A model generated the notes under the pieces. That model saw nothing but the letters and a program-made list of their open reading frames with translations, ran no database searches and was not told the origin of the DNA. Of a DNA stretch of 64,000 nucleotides, positions 1 through 7,597 are shown one piece after another (within the stretch, counting starts at the first letter, position 1; each line of letters starts with the position of its first letter). Source of the stretch: Xylophilus sp. Leaf220 (lineage in GTDB: Bacteria > Pseudomonadota > Gammaproteobacteria > Burkholderiales > Burkholderiaceae_C); the NCBI RefSeq assembly GCF_001421705.1, contig NZ_LMKO01000022.1, positions 372,339-436,338 of the forward strand. Direction: 5' to 3'. Made by a program: the position numbers and the translations under genes.

Positions 1-1033
1 CTTCAACTCCACCGGCCTGTCGATCTGGACGCGCCAGCTGGCCGGCCTGGTCAGCTCCGGCCTGCCGCTGGAGCGCGCGCTCACCGCGCTGTCGGACGAA
101 GCCGAGGACGACCGCCAGCGCCACCTGGTCGCCGCGCTGCGGGCCGAGGTCAACGCCGGTGCCAGCTTCGCCCAGGCGCTCGGCCAGCACGGCCGGGAGT
201 TCTCGCCGATCTTCGTCGCGGTGATCGGCGCCGGCGAGCAGTCCGGCAACCTGGGCCTGGTGCTCGACCGGCTGGCCGACGACCTGGAAGAGCGCCAGGC
301 GCTCAAGGCCAAGCTGCTCGGCGCGGCGCTGTACCCGGCGATCGTGACGGTGGTGGCGATCGTCATCGTGCTGTTCCTGGTGGGCTACGTGGTGCCGCAG
401 GTGGCCAGCGTGTTCGCCGGCACCAAGCGTGCCCTGCCGTTTCTGACCGTCGCGATGCTGGCGGTGAGCGATGTCGTGCGCAGCTACGGCTGGGCGATGC
501 TGCTCGCGGTGGTGGTGCTGGCTTTCGCCGGCCGCGCCGCGTACGCCAACCCGGCGCTGCGCCGCCGGCTCGATGCGGCCTGGCTCACCCTGCCGCTGGT
601 GGGCCGGCTGGCCCGCGGCTACAACGCCGCCCGCTTCGCCAGCACCCTGGCGATGCTGGCCGCCGCCGGCGTGCCGATCCTGCGCGCCCTGCAGGCCGCG
701 GCCGAGACGCTGCACAACACCGCCATGCGCGCCGACGCGCTCGACGCCCTGGTGCTGGTGCGCGAAGGCGCGCCGCTGGCCTCGGCCATGGCGCAGAAGA
801 AGCGTTTTCCCGGGCTGGTCGCGATGTTCGCCCGGCTGGGCGAGCAGACCGGCCAGCTGCCGCTGATGCTGCAGCGCGCCGCGGTACAGCTCTCGACCGA
901 GGTGCAGCGCCGCGCCGTGTCGCTCGCCACCCTGCTGGAGCCGCTGCTGATCGTGGCGATGGGCCTGGTGGTGATGCTGATCGTGCTGGCGGTGCTGATG
1001 CCGATCATTCAGTTGAACCAATTCGTGCGCTAG
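1..1033 (+). CDS. gspF: T2SS inner-membrane platform protein GspF (5' partial)
   Basis: The reading frame is open from base 2, so the gene begins upstream of the window; 343 codons and a stop are visible. GspF is the polytopic inner-membrane protein of type II secretion that couples the GspE ATPase to pseudopilin assembly. Both repeated T2SSF domains are present: the first contains 'GAGEQSGNLG' and the second 'RLGEQTGQLP'. Three hydrophobic segments are visible, around codons 110-135, 155-180 and 310-335. The C-terminus 'PIIQLNQFVR' is typical of GspF rather than the type IV pilus protein PilC. A second, different gspF lies at 61558-62808, so the genome carries two such systems. No other gsp gene follows it here. 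Confidence 0.9.
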   Translation, partial: FNSTGLSIWTRQLAGLVSSGLPLERALTALSDEAEDDRQRHLVAALRAEVNAGASFAQALGQHGREFSPIFVAVIGAGEQSGNLGLVLDRLADDLEERQALKAKLLGAALYPAIVTVVAIVIVLFLVGYVVPQVASVFAGTKRALPFLTVAMLAVSDVVRSYGWAMLLAVVVLAFAGRAAYANPALRRRLDAAWLTLPLVGRLARGYNAARFASTLAMLAAAGVPILRALQAAAETLHNTAMRADALDALVLVREGAPLASAMAQKKRFPGLVAMFARLGEQTGQLPLMLQRAAVQLSTEVQRRAVSLATLLEPLLIVAMGLVVMLIVLAVLMPIIQLNQFVR

Positions 1034-1040
1034 CGCGCAC

Positions 1041-1087
1041 GAAACCCCCAGGCTGCGCTTCGCTACGCCCCCCCCTGCGAGGGGGCG
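1041..1087. repeat. C/G-rich intergenic hairpin after gspF, possible terminator
   Basis: Just after the gspF stop there is a run 'aacccccaggctgcgcttcg' followed by a 7-bp stem (1066-1072 with 1081-1087, loop of 8). This C-run/G-run hairpin looks like the intergenic palindromes common in Comamonadaceae. It lacks a T-tract, so a role as terminator is only possible. The following 90 bases are G-rich without an obvious gene. Confidence 0.4.
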
Positions 1088-1183
1088 ACACCGCTGGACC
1101 GGCGGAGCCGGATCCAGGGTGTCCCTGGGAATGCAGGGGGTGCGGGGGGCGGTGGGTGTGGGGTGGTCGGTTCTGGATCGAAA

Positions 1184-1233
1184 GTGGTTGGGGCCGGCTC
1201 CGCGCGCCGGCCTGCAGCTATGAAACTTATAGC
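1184..1233 (+). repeat. AGCTAT-hairpin repeat, copy 1
   Basis: This is an intergenic copy of the dispersed repeat: a GCCGGC/GCCGGC palindrome followed by 'agctatgaaacttatagc'. It aligns almost base for base in layout with the copy at 47718-47767. It lies 34 bp upstream of the 5'-nucleotidase start. Confidence 0.75.
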
Positions 1234-1266
1234 GCCGGACCGAGGTCCGGCCACAACGGGGTTCTT

Positions 1267-2244
1267 ATGCCGGTGACGCTGGAAGATAAGCTGGTGGTCG
1301 CGATCTCGTCGCGGGCGCTGTTCGATTTCGAGGAAGAGAACCGCCAGTTCGATCCGCGCGATCCCGGGCCCTACATGCAGCTGCAGCTGGACCGGCTCGA
1401 CGTGCCGGCCAAGCCGGGCGTGGCGTTCTCGCTCGTCAAGAAGCTGATGGCGTTCAACACGCCGGGGGTGCAGCGGGTCGAGGTGGTGATGCTCTCGCGC
1501 AACGACCCGGTGAGCGGCATGCGCATCTTCCGCTCGGGCGAGGCGGCCAAGGTGCCGCTGGAGCGCGGGGTGTTCACCCAGGGGCGCGACCCGTTCCGCT
1601 ACCTGCGGCCGCTGGGCGCGCACCTGTTCCTTTCGGCCAACGAGGAGGACGTGCGCGCCGCGCTGAACCTGGGCTTTCCGGCCGCGCGGGTGCTGACCGA
1701 ATCGGTGCAGGCCGGCGCCACCTACCCGGACGAGGTGCGGATCGCCTTCGACGGCGACGCGGTGCTGTTCTCGGACGAGGCCGAGCGGGTCTTCCAGAAG
1801 AAGGGCCTGGCCGCCTTCCAGCGCCACGAGACCAGCAAGGCCGCCCAGCCCCTGCCCGACGGCCCCTTCAAGCCGCTGCTGAGCGCCCTGCACCGGCTGC
1901 AGCAGGCCAGCGATTCGGCGGTCGCCGGCGGCATGCGGCTGCGCACCGCCCTGGTCACCGCCCGCAGCGCCCCGGCGCACGAGCGGGCGATCCGCACCCT
2001 GATGAGCTGGAACATCGCGGTCGACGAGGCGATGTTCCTCGGCGGCCTGGAGAAAGGCGCGTTCCTGCGCGAGTTCGAGCCCGATTTCTTCTTCGACGAC
2101 CAGACCGGCCACGTCAACTCGGCCGCGCTGCATGTGCCGGCGGGGCATGTGAGCTTCGGCGTCTCCAACCGGCTGCCGGCCGCGCCGCCCGCCCTGCCGG
2201 TGGAAACCGCCGCCACGCCGCCGCTGCCGCCGGCCGGCAGCTGA
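1267..2244 (+). CDS. Cytosolic 5'-nucleotidase (NT5C1-like)
   Basis: The 325-residue protein is predicted to remove the 5'-phosphate from nucleoside monophosphates in the cytoplasm. It resembles bacterial relatives of the eukaryotic cytosolic 5'-nucleotidase IA/IB family (Pfam 5_nucleotid). The N-terminal block 'VVAISSRALFDFEEEN' is characteristic. The HAD nucleophile motif is seen as 'FDGDAVLFSDE' (Asp162 and Asp164), and 'DQTGHVNSA' lies near the end. The start is the ATG at 1267; the open frame extends further upstream only through a repeat. There is no signal peptide. The last 30 residues are a Pro/Ala tail with no domain. Neighbours give no pathway clue, and substrate preference cannot be read from sequence. 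Confidence 0.85.
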   Translation: MPVTLEDKLVVAISSRALFDFEEENRQFDPRDPGPYMQLQLDRLDVPAKPGVAFSLVKKLMAFNTPGVQRVEVVMLSRNDPVSGMRIFRSGEAAKVPLERGVFTQGRDPFRYLRPLGAHLFLSANEEDVRAALNLGFPAARVLTESVQAGATYPDEVRIAFDGDAVLFSDEAERVFQKKGLAAFQRHETSKAAQPLPDGPFKPLLSALHRLQQASDSAVAGGMRLRTALVTARSAPAHERAIRTLMSWNIAVDEAMFLGGLEKGAFLREFEPDFFFDDQTGHVNSAALHVPAGHVSFGVSNRLPAAPPALPVETAATPPLPPAGS

Positions 2245-2292
2245 TCCGACGCCGATCCGCATCCGGCCTGCAGTTTTTCGAAGGAAAACATG

Positions 2293-2338
2293 CTGCAGCC
2301 CGCGCAGGACGCCGGCCTTCAGCTATCGATTCGGTAGC
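2293..2338 (+). repeat. AGCTAT-hairpin repeat, copy 2
   Basis: This copy reads ctgcag, a GC-rich palindrome with 'gacgccggcc', then 'agctatcgattcggtagc'. It lies in the spacer between the 5'-nucleotidase and the EF-hand gene, in the same orientation as copy 1. Confidence 0.7.
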
Positions 2339-2483
2339 ATTCAGCAGAACCGTCATCCTGGGCCGCTTGCCAAAGACGACGAGCTTTGCAGCCGCGTTAC
2401 CCGGCGCGCCCGCCATCCGTGCCACCATCGGGGCACACCGGCCCGGCCCCCCGCCGTGGCCGCCTTCGACTCCACAGCCTTCC

Positions 2484-3017
2484 ATGTCCATGCCTTTCAC
2501 CGCCATCGCCCGCCTCGTCCACGCCACCCGCGCCCTGGCCGCCCTCCTGACCACCCTGGCCCTGGCCGGCACCGCGGCCGCGCAGAGTGGCGGCGCCCAG
2601 CCCCAGCAGGCCGCGCCGCTGACCGCCACCACGCCCGAGAAGGCGGCCACCGAAGGCACCAAGGGCGAAGTGCTGGCCGCCAAGCAGTTCAAGTGGCTCG
2701 ATACCGACGGCGACGGCTTCCTCACCAAGTCCGAGGTGGCGCTGTTCCCGCGGCTGCGCGACAACTTCGAGGCGGCCGATACCAACCGCGACGGCAAGGT
2801 GAGCTTCGAGGAGATCCGGGTGTTCGCCCAGAAGCACCGCGCCGAGCGGGACCGCGCACGGCAGGCACCTGCCGCGGTGGGAGACGCCGCACCGATGGCC
2901 CCGGCAGCGGCGACAGCGCCGGCACCGCGCAACGAGCCTGCCGCCGCGCCGGCGCCCATGGCAGCGCCGGCACCGGCCGCGCCGGCGCCCGCAGCCGGCA
3001 GCAAGCCTTCCTGGTAA
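2484..3017 (+). CDS. Secreted EF-hand protein
   Basis: This 177-residue protein has a Sec signal peptide (about residues 1-34, ending 'LALAGTAAAQ') and two adjacent EF-hand loops. The loops start at residue 73 (DTDGDGFLTKSE) and at residue 99 (DTNRDGKVSFEE), and both have the acidic ligands in place. The last 60 residues are Ala/Pro repeats, probably disordered or wall-spanning. It should bind calcium in the periplasm or outside the cell; its partner is unknown. The start at 2484 is chosen because it gives a clean signal peptide, while a longer upstream frame does not. The gene is convergent with the unknown gene ending at 3112. Confidence 0.8.
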   Translation: MSMPFTAIARLVHATRALAALLTTLALAGTAAAQSGGAQPQQAAPLTATTPEKAATEGTKGEVLAAKQFKWLDTDGDGFLTKSEVALFPRLRDNFEAADTNRDGKVSFEEIRVFAQKHRAERDRARQAPAAVGDAAPMAPAAATAPAPRNEPAAAPAPMAAPAPAAPAPAAGSKPSW

Positions 3018-3111
3018 CGGAGTAGCACGGCCGTGGCGGCCGCTGGAGCGGCGGAGGCCGCTTCAGACGGGCGCCTGCCGCTACTGCCGCGCAGCGCCCT
3101 GCGCGGACGAT

Positions 3112-3612
3112 TCAAGCCGCGGCCGACGGCGGCGGCCGCTTGACCTTGCTCGGGTCGGAGTAGACGACCGGCGCGTTCGGGTCGTTTGCCTGGCCGGACG
3201 CCAGGGCCTTCTGCGCCAGGCGCTGCTGCTCTTCGGCCAGGTCGACCATCGACGAGCTGGCGCGCCAGAGGGACTGCAGGTTGTCCATCAGCAGCTTGCT
3301 GATCGGCTCCTTCGGCGGCTCCTCGGGCTCCTTGACGGTTTCCTTCTGGCGGACGGTGGTCCAGTCGCGGTTGGGCGTTTCGGCGGCCGACGAGGGCGTG
3401 TTGTCGGGGCTGCGGGCCCCCTGGGGCGCGCCGACGAAATCCTGCGCCTTGGCCGCCGCCGTGGCCTGGGTGACGCCCGCCCGCACCGAGCCCTCGCCGG
3501 CGACCTGGGCGGACGACGACGCACCGCTGCTCGCAGCGGCGCCGCCACCCGCGGCGGTGGCCGCGGCCGGTGGGCGGTAGAGGGTCAGGTCAACGGGTGG
3601 GATCTGCATCAT
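3112..3612 (-). CDS. Hypothetical Ala/Pro-rich protein
   Basis: I do not recognise this 166-residue protein. It begins MMQIPPVDLTLYRPP and continues with an Ala/Gly/Ser-rich stretch. An acidic Lys/Glu/Pro patch (KETVKEPEEPPKEP) follows, and the end holds a predicted helix 'SKLLMDNLQSLWRASSSMVD'. There is no signal peptide or membrane segment. The frame remains open upstream into queC (to 3813), but that extension is low-complexity shadow, so the ATG-ATG pair at 3607-3612 is preferred. It could be read with queC, whose stop is 92 bp upstream. Confidence 0.55.
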   Translation of the reverse strand: MMQIPPVDLTLYRPPAAATAAGGGAAASSGASSSAQVAGEGSVRAGVTQATAAAKAQDFVGAPQGARSPDNTPSSAAETPNRDWTTVRQKETVKEPEEPPKEPISKLLMDNLQSLWRASSSMVDLAEEQQRLAQKALASGQANDPNAPVVYSDPSKVKRPPPSAAA

Positions 3613-3703
3613 GGCGTGCTCCGGCGAAGGACGGGTGGCCAGGGTTGGACCGGCCGTATCAGTGTCTTCGGCAGGTTTGTACAAACCTTGAGGATTTTTT
3701 GAA

Positions 3704-4429
3704 TTATTTTTGGCCGGGTGTTTGTTGGTGGTCGGCCGCCTCGCGGTAGCGGTTCCAGCCGTTGGCCCGCAGCTCGCACGCGGCGCAGGTGCCGCAGCCG
3801 TAGCCCCAGGCATGGCGGTGGCTGCGGTCGCCCAGGTAGCAGGTATGGCTGTGCTCGACGACCAGGTCGACGAACGGCAGGCCGCCGAGTTGCTCGGCCA
3901 TCGCCCAGGTGGCGGCCTTGTCGATCCACATCAGCGGCGTCTCGACGACCAGGCGCCGGTCCATGCCGAGCGACAGGGCCACCTGCATCGCCTTCATCGT
4001 GTCGTCGCGGCAATCGGGGTAGCCGGAGTAGTCGGTCTCGCAGACGCCGGTGACCAGCACATCGTGGCCGCGCCGGTAGGCCAGCGCGGCGGCCAGCGTC
4101 AGGAACAGCAGGTTGCGGCCGGGCACGAAGGTGTTGGGCAGGCCGCTGGCCTCCATCCGGAAGGCGGTATCCCGCGTCAGCGAGGTTTCGCTGACCTGGC
4201 CGAGCACGCCGACGTCGAGCAGATGGTCGTCGTCGAGCCGCGCGGCCCACTGCGGGAACTGGTGGCGCAGCGCGTGCAGCACCTCCAGCCGGGCATCGAG
4301 CTCCACCCGGTGGCGCTGGCCGTAGTCGAAACCGACGGTCTCGACCCGCTCGTAGCGCTGCAGCGCCCAGGCGAGGCAGGTGGCGGAATCCTGGCCACCG
4401 GAGAACAGGACGAGGGCGGAGCGTTGCAT
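3704..4429 (-). CDS. queC: 7-cyano-7-deazaguanine synthase QueC
   Basis: QueC converts 7-carboxy-7-deazaguanine to preQ0 with ATP and ammonia, an early step of queuosine tRNA modification. The 241-residue protein has the PP-loop SGGQDS at residues 10-15, the 'FDYGQRH' block, '[10 protein letters not shown]' and the C-terminal zinc site. That site consists of Cys197, Cys212, Cys215 and Cys218 (HTCY...YGCGTCAAC). Length and motif order are standard. No other que gene lies nearby, and no preQ1 aptamer is evident in the 100 bp upstream, which instead holds a dispersed repeat. Confidence 0.95.
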   Translation of the reverse strand: MQRSALVLFSGGQDSATCLAWALQRYERVETVGFDYGQRHRVELDARLEVLHALRHQFPQWAARLDDDHLLDVGVLGQVSETSLTRDTAFRMEASGLPNTFVPGRNLLFLTLAAALAYRRGHDVLVTGVCETDYSGYPDCRDDTMKAMQVALSLGMDRRLVVETPLMWIDKAATWAMAEQLGGLPFVDLVVEHSHTCYLGDRSHRHAWGYGCGTCAACELRANGWNRYREAADHQQTPGQK

Positions 4430-4459
4430 GGCGGGCCTGCAGAGGATCAGCGCCGGGGC

Positions 4460-4515
4460 GCTATTGAAACGATAGCTACTGGCCGGCGCTGCACGCCGGC
4501 CACAGCCCCTTTTGG
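4460..4515 (-). repeat. AGCTAT-hairpin repeat, copy 3 (reverse)
   Basis: The core 'gctattgaaacgatagc' is followed by 'ggccggcgctgcacgccggc' and then 'cacagccccttttgg'. This is the reverse orientation of copy 1. It fills the gap between queC and the DUF1854 gene, and on the minus strand it could act as a terminator-like stem after the DUF1854 stop. Confidence 0.75.
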
Positions 4516-4529
4516 CTAGTGGAACCGGC

Positions 4530-5051
4530 TTACAGGAACCGGTCGAGCAGCTTGCGCGACCCGCGGTCGAGCGCGAAGCGGTCGCGCACCCGGTAGTGCA
4601 CGCCGTGCTTGTCGGCGATCAGCAGGCCGTTGTCGGGCAGGCGGCGCAGGTCGTCCTCGGAGCGCAGCACGAAATGCACCGGGCCGCGGTCGGTCTCCAC
4701 CTCCCAGGTGCTGGGCGTGGAGAAGGTCGAGACCGACACCAGCCGCCGCACCTCGGGCATGAACTCGCGGGCGGCGAGCGCCGCCTCGACCAGCGCGCGC
4801 TCGGCGGCGGGCAGCGCGCTCAGCAGCGCGATCCAGCCGCGCTCGCGGCCGTCGGGGCCGACCAGGGAGACGCCCTCGCCCGGCGCCGCCAGCGGAAAGG
4901 CGCGCACCGGATGCACCGGCACGCTGCCGGCGGCGTCGGTCAGCACCAGCCGGCCGAAGGCGTCCTGCGCGAGGCCGAACACGGCCGAGGGCTGGGCATC
5001 GGGCAAGGGCGGGGCGAGGGGCCGGGCGGATGGGGAGGGATCAGTCGCCAT
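4530..5051 (-). CDS. Cyanophycin-associated DUF1854 protein
   Basis: The 173-residue protein belongs to the DUF1854 family, which is known to travel with bacterial cyanophycin synthetase genes and an ABC transporter. The core runs from '[18 protein letters not shown]' to '[20 protein letters not shown]'; the first 28 residues are a Pro/Ser-rich leader. There is no signal peptide or membrane segment, so it probably acts in the cytoplasm, perhaps on the transporter. The ATG at 5051 is chosen because the upstream extension is composition noise. It lies 159 bp after the ABC gene on the same strand. The biochemical role is unknown. Confidence 0.8.
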   Translation of the reverse strand: MATDPSPSARPLAPPLPDAQPSAVFGLAQDAFGRLVLTDAAGSVPVHPVRAFPLAAPGEGVSLVGPDGRERGWIALLSALPAAERALVEAALAAREFMPEVRRLVSVSTFSTPSTWEVETDRGPVHFVLRSEDDLRRLPDNGLLIADKHGVHYRVRDRFALDRGSRKLLDRFL

Positions 5052-5210
5052 GGGAATGCTGCGGGGTTGCGCGGTGGAAGCGGGAGGACCGAGAAAAGCG
5101 GCAGGTCCGCGCGGGACGACCGCCGCCGCGCGGGTGACCGGCACGGCCGGCGAGGAGCATGTCGTGGGCGCCGCACGGGCCGCGCGGCAGGGTGGTCGCC
5201 GGGCACCGCA

Positions 5211-7460
5211 TCACGATTCCCCCGACGGGTGGGCCGAGTGCGTGGCCAGCGCCGCGGCGGCGGCCTGCACCACGCTCGTGCGGTCTTCCAGGTCTTCGTC
5301 GTCCACCCGGCGCACCTGCGCCTGGTAGAGCCGCCAGTAGGCGCCCTGCCGGGCCATCAGCTCGTCGTGCGGGCCCACTTCCACCACCGCGCCGCGGTCC
5401 ATCACCACCAGCCGGTCGGCCTTGCGCAGGGTGGAGAGCCGGTGGGCGATGGCGATGGTGGTGCGGCCCTGCACCAGGTTGTCGAGCGCCTTCTGGATCT
5501 CCTTCTCGGTCTCGGTATCGACCGCCGAGGTGGCCTCGTCCAGGATCAGGATGCGCGGGTCGATCAGCAAGGCGCGGGCGATGCTGATGCGCTGGCGCTC
5601 GCCGCCCGACAGGCCCTGCCCGCGCTCGCCGACCTGCGAGTCGTAGCCGTGCGGCAACCGCAGGATGAAATCGTGCGCATGGGCGGCGCGGGCGGCGGCG
5701 ACGATCTCGTCGCGGCCCGCGTCGGGCCGGCCGTAGGCGATGTTCTCGGCGATGGTGCCGAAGAACAGGAACGGCTCCTGCAGCACCAGGCCGATGTGCT
5801 GGCGGTAGTCGGCCACCCGGTACTGGCGGATGTCGTGGCCGTCGACCGCGATGCTGCCGTCGGTCACGTCGTAGAAGCGGCTGATCAGGTTGACCAGGGT
5901 GCTCTTGCCCGAGCCGCTGTGGCCCACCAGGCCGATCATCTCGCCGGGGCGGATGTCGAGGTCCATGCCGCGGATCACCGAGCGGCTGCCGTAGCGAAAG
6001 CCCACGCCGCGCATCGCGATCGCGCCGCGGGGCGCGGTGTAGGGCACCGGCCGGGCCGGCTCGGGCACGTCGGAGCGGTGGTCGAGGATGTCGAAGATGC
6101 GTTTGGCGCCGGCCGCCGCCTTCTGCGTCACCGAGACGATGCGGCTCATCGAGTCGAGCCGGGTGTAGAAGCGGCCGATGTAGGCCAGGAAGGCGGTCAG
6201 TACGCCGACCGTGATGCTGTGGTGCGCCACCAGCCAGATGCCGAAGCCCCAGACCACCAGCAGGCCCATCTCGGTGAGCAGGGTGACGGTGGGGGTGAAC
6301 AGCGACCAGGTGCGGTTGATGCGGTCGTTGACCTCCAGGTTGCGCTGGTTGGCGGCGCGGAAGCGCTGGGCCTCGCGGCGCTCCTGGGCGAAGGCCTTCA
6401 CCACGCGGATGCCCGGGATGGTGTCGGCCAGCACGTTGGTCACCTCGGAGAACGCTCGGTCGACCTTCTCGAAGCCGGTGCGCAGCCGGTCGCGCACGAA
6501 GTGGATCATCCAGGCGATCAGCGGCAGCGGCACCAGCGTCACCAGGGCCAGCCAGGGGTTGATCGAGAACAGGATGACCGCCGTCATCAGCATCATCAGC
6601 ACGTCGGTCGCGAAGTCGAGCGCGTGCAGCGACAGGAAGACGTTGATCCGGTCGGTCTCGGCGCCGATCCGGGCCATCAGGTCGCCGGTGCGGCGGCTGC
6701 CGAAGTAGTCGAGCGACAGGTCCAGCAGGTGCTCGAAGGTGGCGGTGCGCAGGTCGGCGCCGATCCGCTCCGACACCCGGGCCAGCATGAAGGTGCGCGC
6801 CCAGCTCAGGCCCCAGCCGACCAGCGCCGCGGCGAACAGGGCCGAGAGGTACAGCAGGACCTTGGCGGTCTCGATCTGCTGGCCGTTCTGGAACGGGATC
6901 AGCACCTCGTCCATCAGCGGGATCGTCAGGTAGGGCGGCACCAGCGTGGCCGCGGTGGAGGCCAGCGTCAGGAGGAAGCCCGCCAGCAGCCGGTACCGGT
7001 AGGGGTGGGCGAAGCGCCAGAGCCGCAGCAGCACCCAGGTGGAGGGCGGCGGCGCGGGCGCGGCGTCGTCGGCGACGCCCAGGGCCTCGGCCTCTTCGGC
7101 GTTGCCGGTCTGCAGCGCGTCGAAGCGCTCGACCAGCCGCAGCGCCTGCGGATGCGCCGCCATGGTGAAGCGCCAGACCGCCAGCCGCGAATCCTCGCCG
7201 CACAGCTCCAGGGCCGCGACGCCGCCGTGGTCGGCGAGGCGCAGCGACAGGCCGGGGCGCAGCGGCCAGGCCTGGTCGGGCACTCCGGGGATGCCGGCGG
7301 CGCGCAGCTCCCGCGCGGTGAGCTGCAGCCGGCCCGCGGCGAAGCGCATCGCCGGGTCCAGGTCAACCGGCACGGTCGCGAGCACGTTGCCACCGGGGCC
7401 GGGCGGCAGGGGCGGATCGGGGTTTACCGCAAGGGCATCGACAGGGTCTGGTTTTTGCAC
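5211..7460 (-). CDS. Cyanophycin-associated ABC transporter (TMD-NBD fusion)
   Basis: This is an exporter-type half transporter of about 749 residues. An unusual soluble N-terminal part (about 1-130) precedes a six-helix membrane domain (about 145-430) and the ATPase. The ATPase carries Walker A GHSGSGKST (about residue 510), signature LSGGERQRIS (about 613), Walker B ILILDEATSAVDTETE and an H-loop 'IAIAHRLSTL'. It probably works as a homodimer in the inner membrane. It is divergent from the cyanophycin synthetases (138 bp between starts), so a link to cyanophycin or its Asp/Arg precursors is inferred; the substrate is unknown. The start is uncertain: GTG 7460 (residues 'MQKPDPVDAL') is chosen, with other options up to 7568. 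Confidence 0.85.
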   Translation of the reverse strand: MQKPDPVDALAVNPDPPLPPGPGGNVLATVPVDLDPAMRFAAGRLQLTARELRAAGIPGVPDQAWPLRPGLSLRLADHGGVAALELCGEDSRLAVWRFTMAAHPQALRLVERFDALQTGNAEEAEALGVADDAAPAPPPSTWVLLRLWRFAHPYRYRLLAGFLLTLASTAATLVPPYLTIPLMDEVLIPFQNGQQIETAKVLLYLSALFAAALVGWGLSWARTFMLARVSERIGADLRTATFEHLLDLSLDYFGSRRTGDLMARIGAETDRINVFLSLHALDFATDVLMMLMTAVILFSINPWLALVTLVPLPLIAWMIHFVRDRLRTGFEKVDRAFSEVTNVLADTIPGIRVVKAFAQERREAQRFRAANQRNLEVNDRINRTWSLFTPTVTLLTEMGLLVVWGFGIWLVAHHSITVGVLTAFLAYIGRFYTRLDSMSRIVSVTQKAAAGAKRIFDILDHRSDVPEPARPVPYTAPRGAIAMRGVGFRYGSRSVIRGMDLDIRPGEMIGLVGHSGSGKSTLVNLISRFYDVTDGSIAVDGHDIRQYRVADYRQHIGLVLQEPFLFFGTIAENIAYGRPDAGRDEIVAAARAAHAHDFILRLPHGYDSQVGERGQGLSGGERQRISIARALLIDPRILILDEATSAVDTETEKEIQKALDNLVQGRTTIAIAHRLSTLRKADRLVVMDRGAVVEVGPHDELMARQGAYWRLYQAQVRRVDDEDLEDRTSVVQAAAAALATHSAHPSGES

Positions 7461-7597
7461 CGTACGATTCTGACCCAATCTCCCCCTGTCGCAGCAGGGC
7501 ATCGACCGGTTTTCCCACCATCCGACGACCCTGCCGCCGCAGGGCACGCAGAATGGCGTCGTTGACAATCACGGCCTCCGCTGCCGACCATAGGCCT

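Noticed and set aside
4430-4529. preQ1 riboswitch or other aptamer near queC
   Set aside because: The sequence there is a copy of the dispersed repeat; no preQ1-like pseudoknot elements were seen.
4512-7565. Very long open frame on the plus strand opposite the ABC transporter
   Set aside because: It is an antisense shadow of a GC-rich gene: His/Gln/Arg-rich repetitive composition, no domain, and it covers two well-supported genes.
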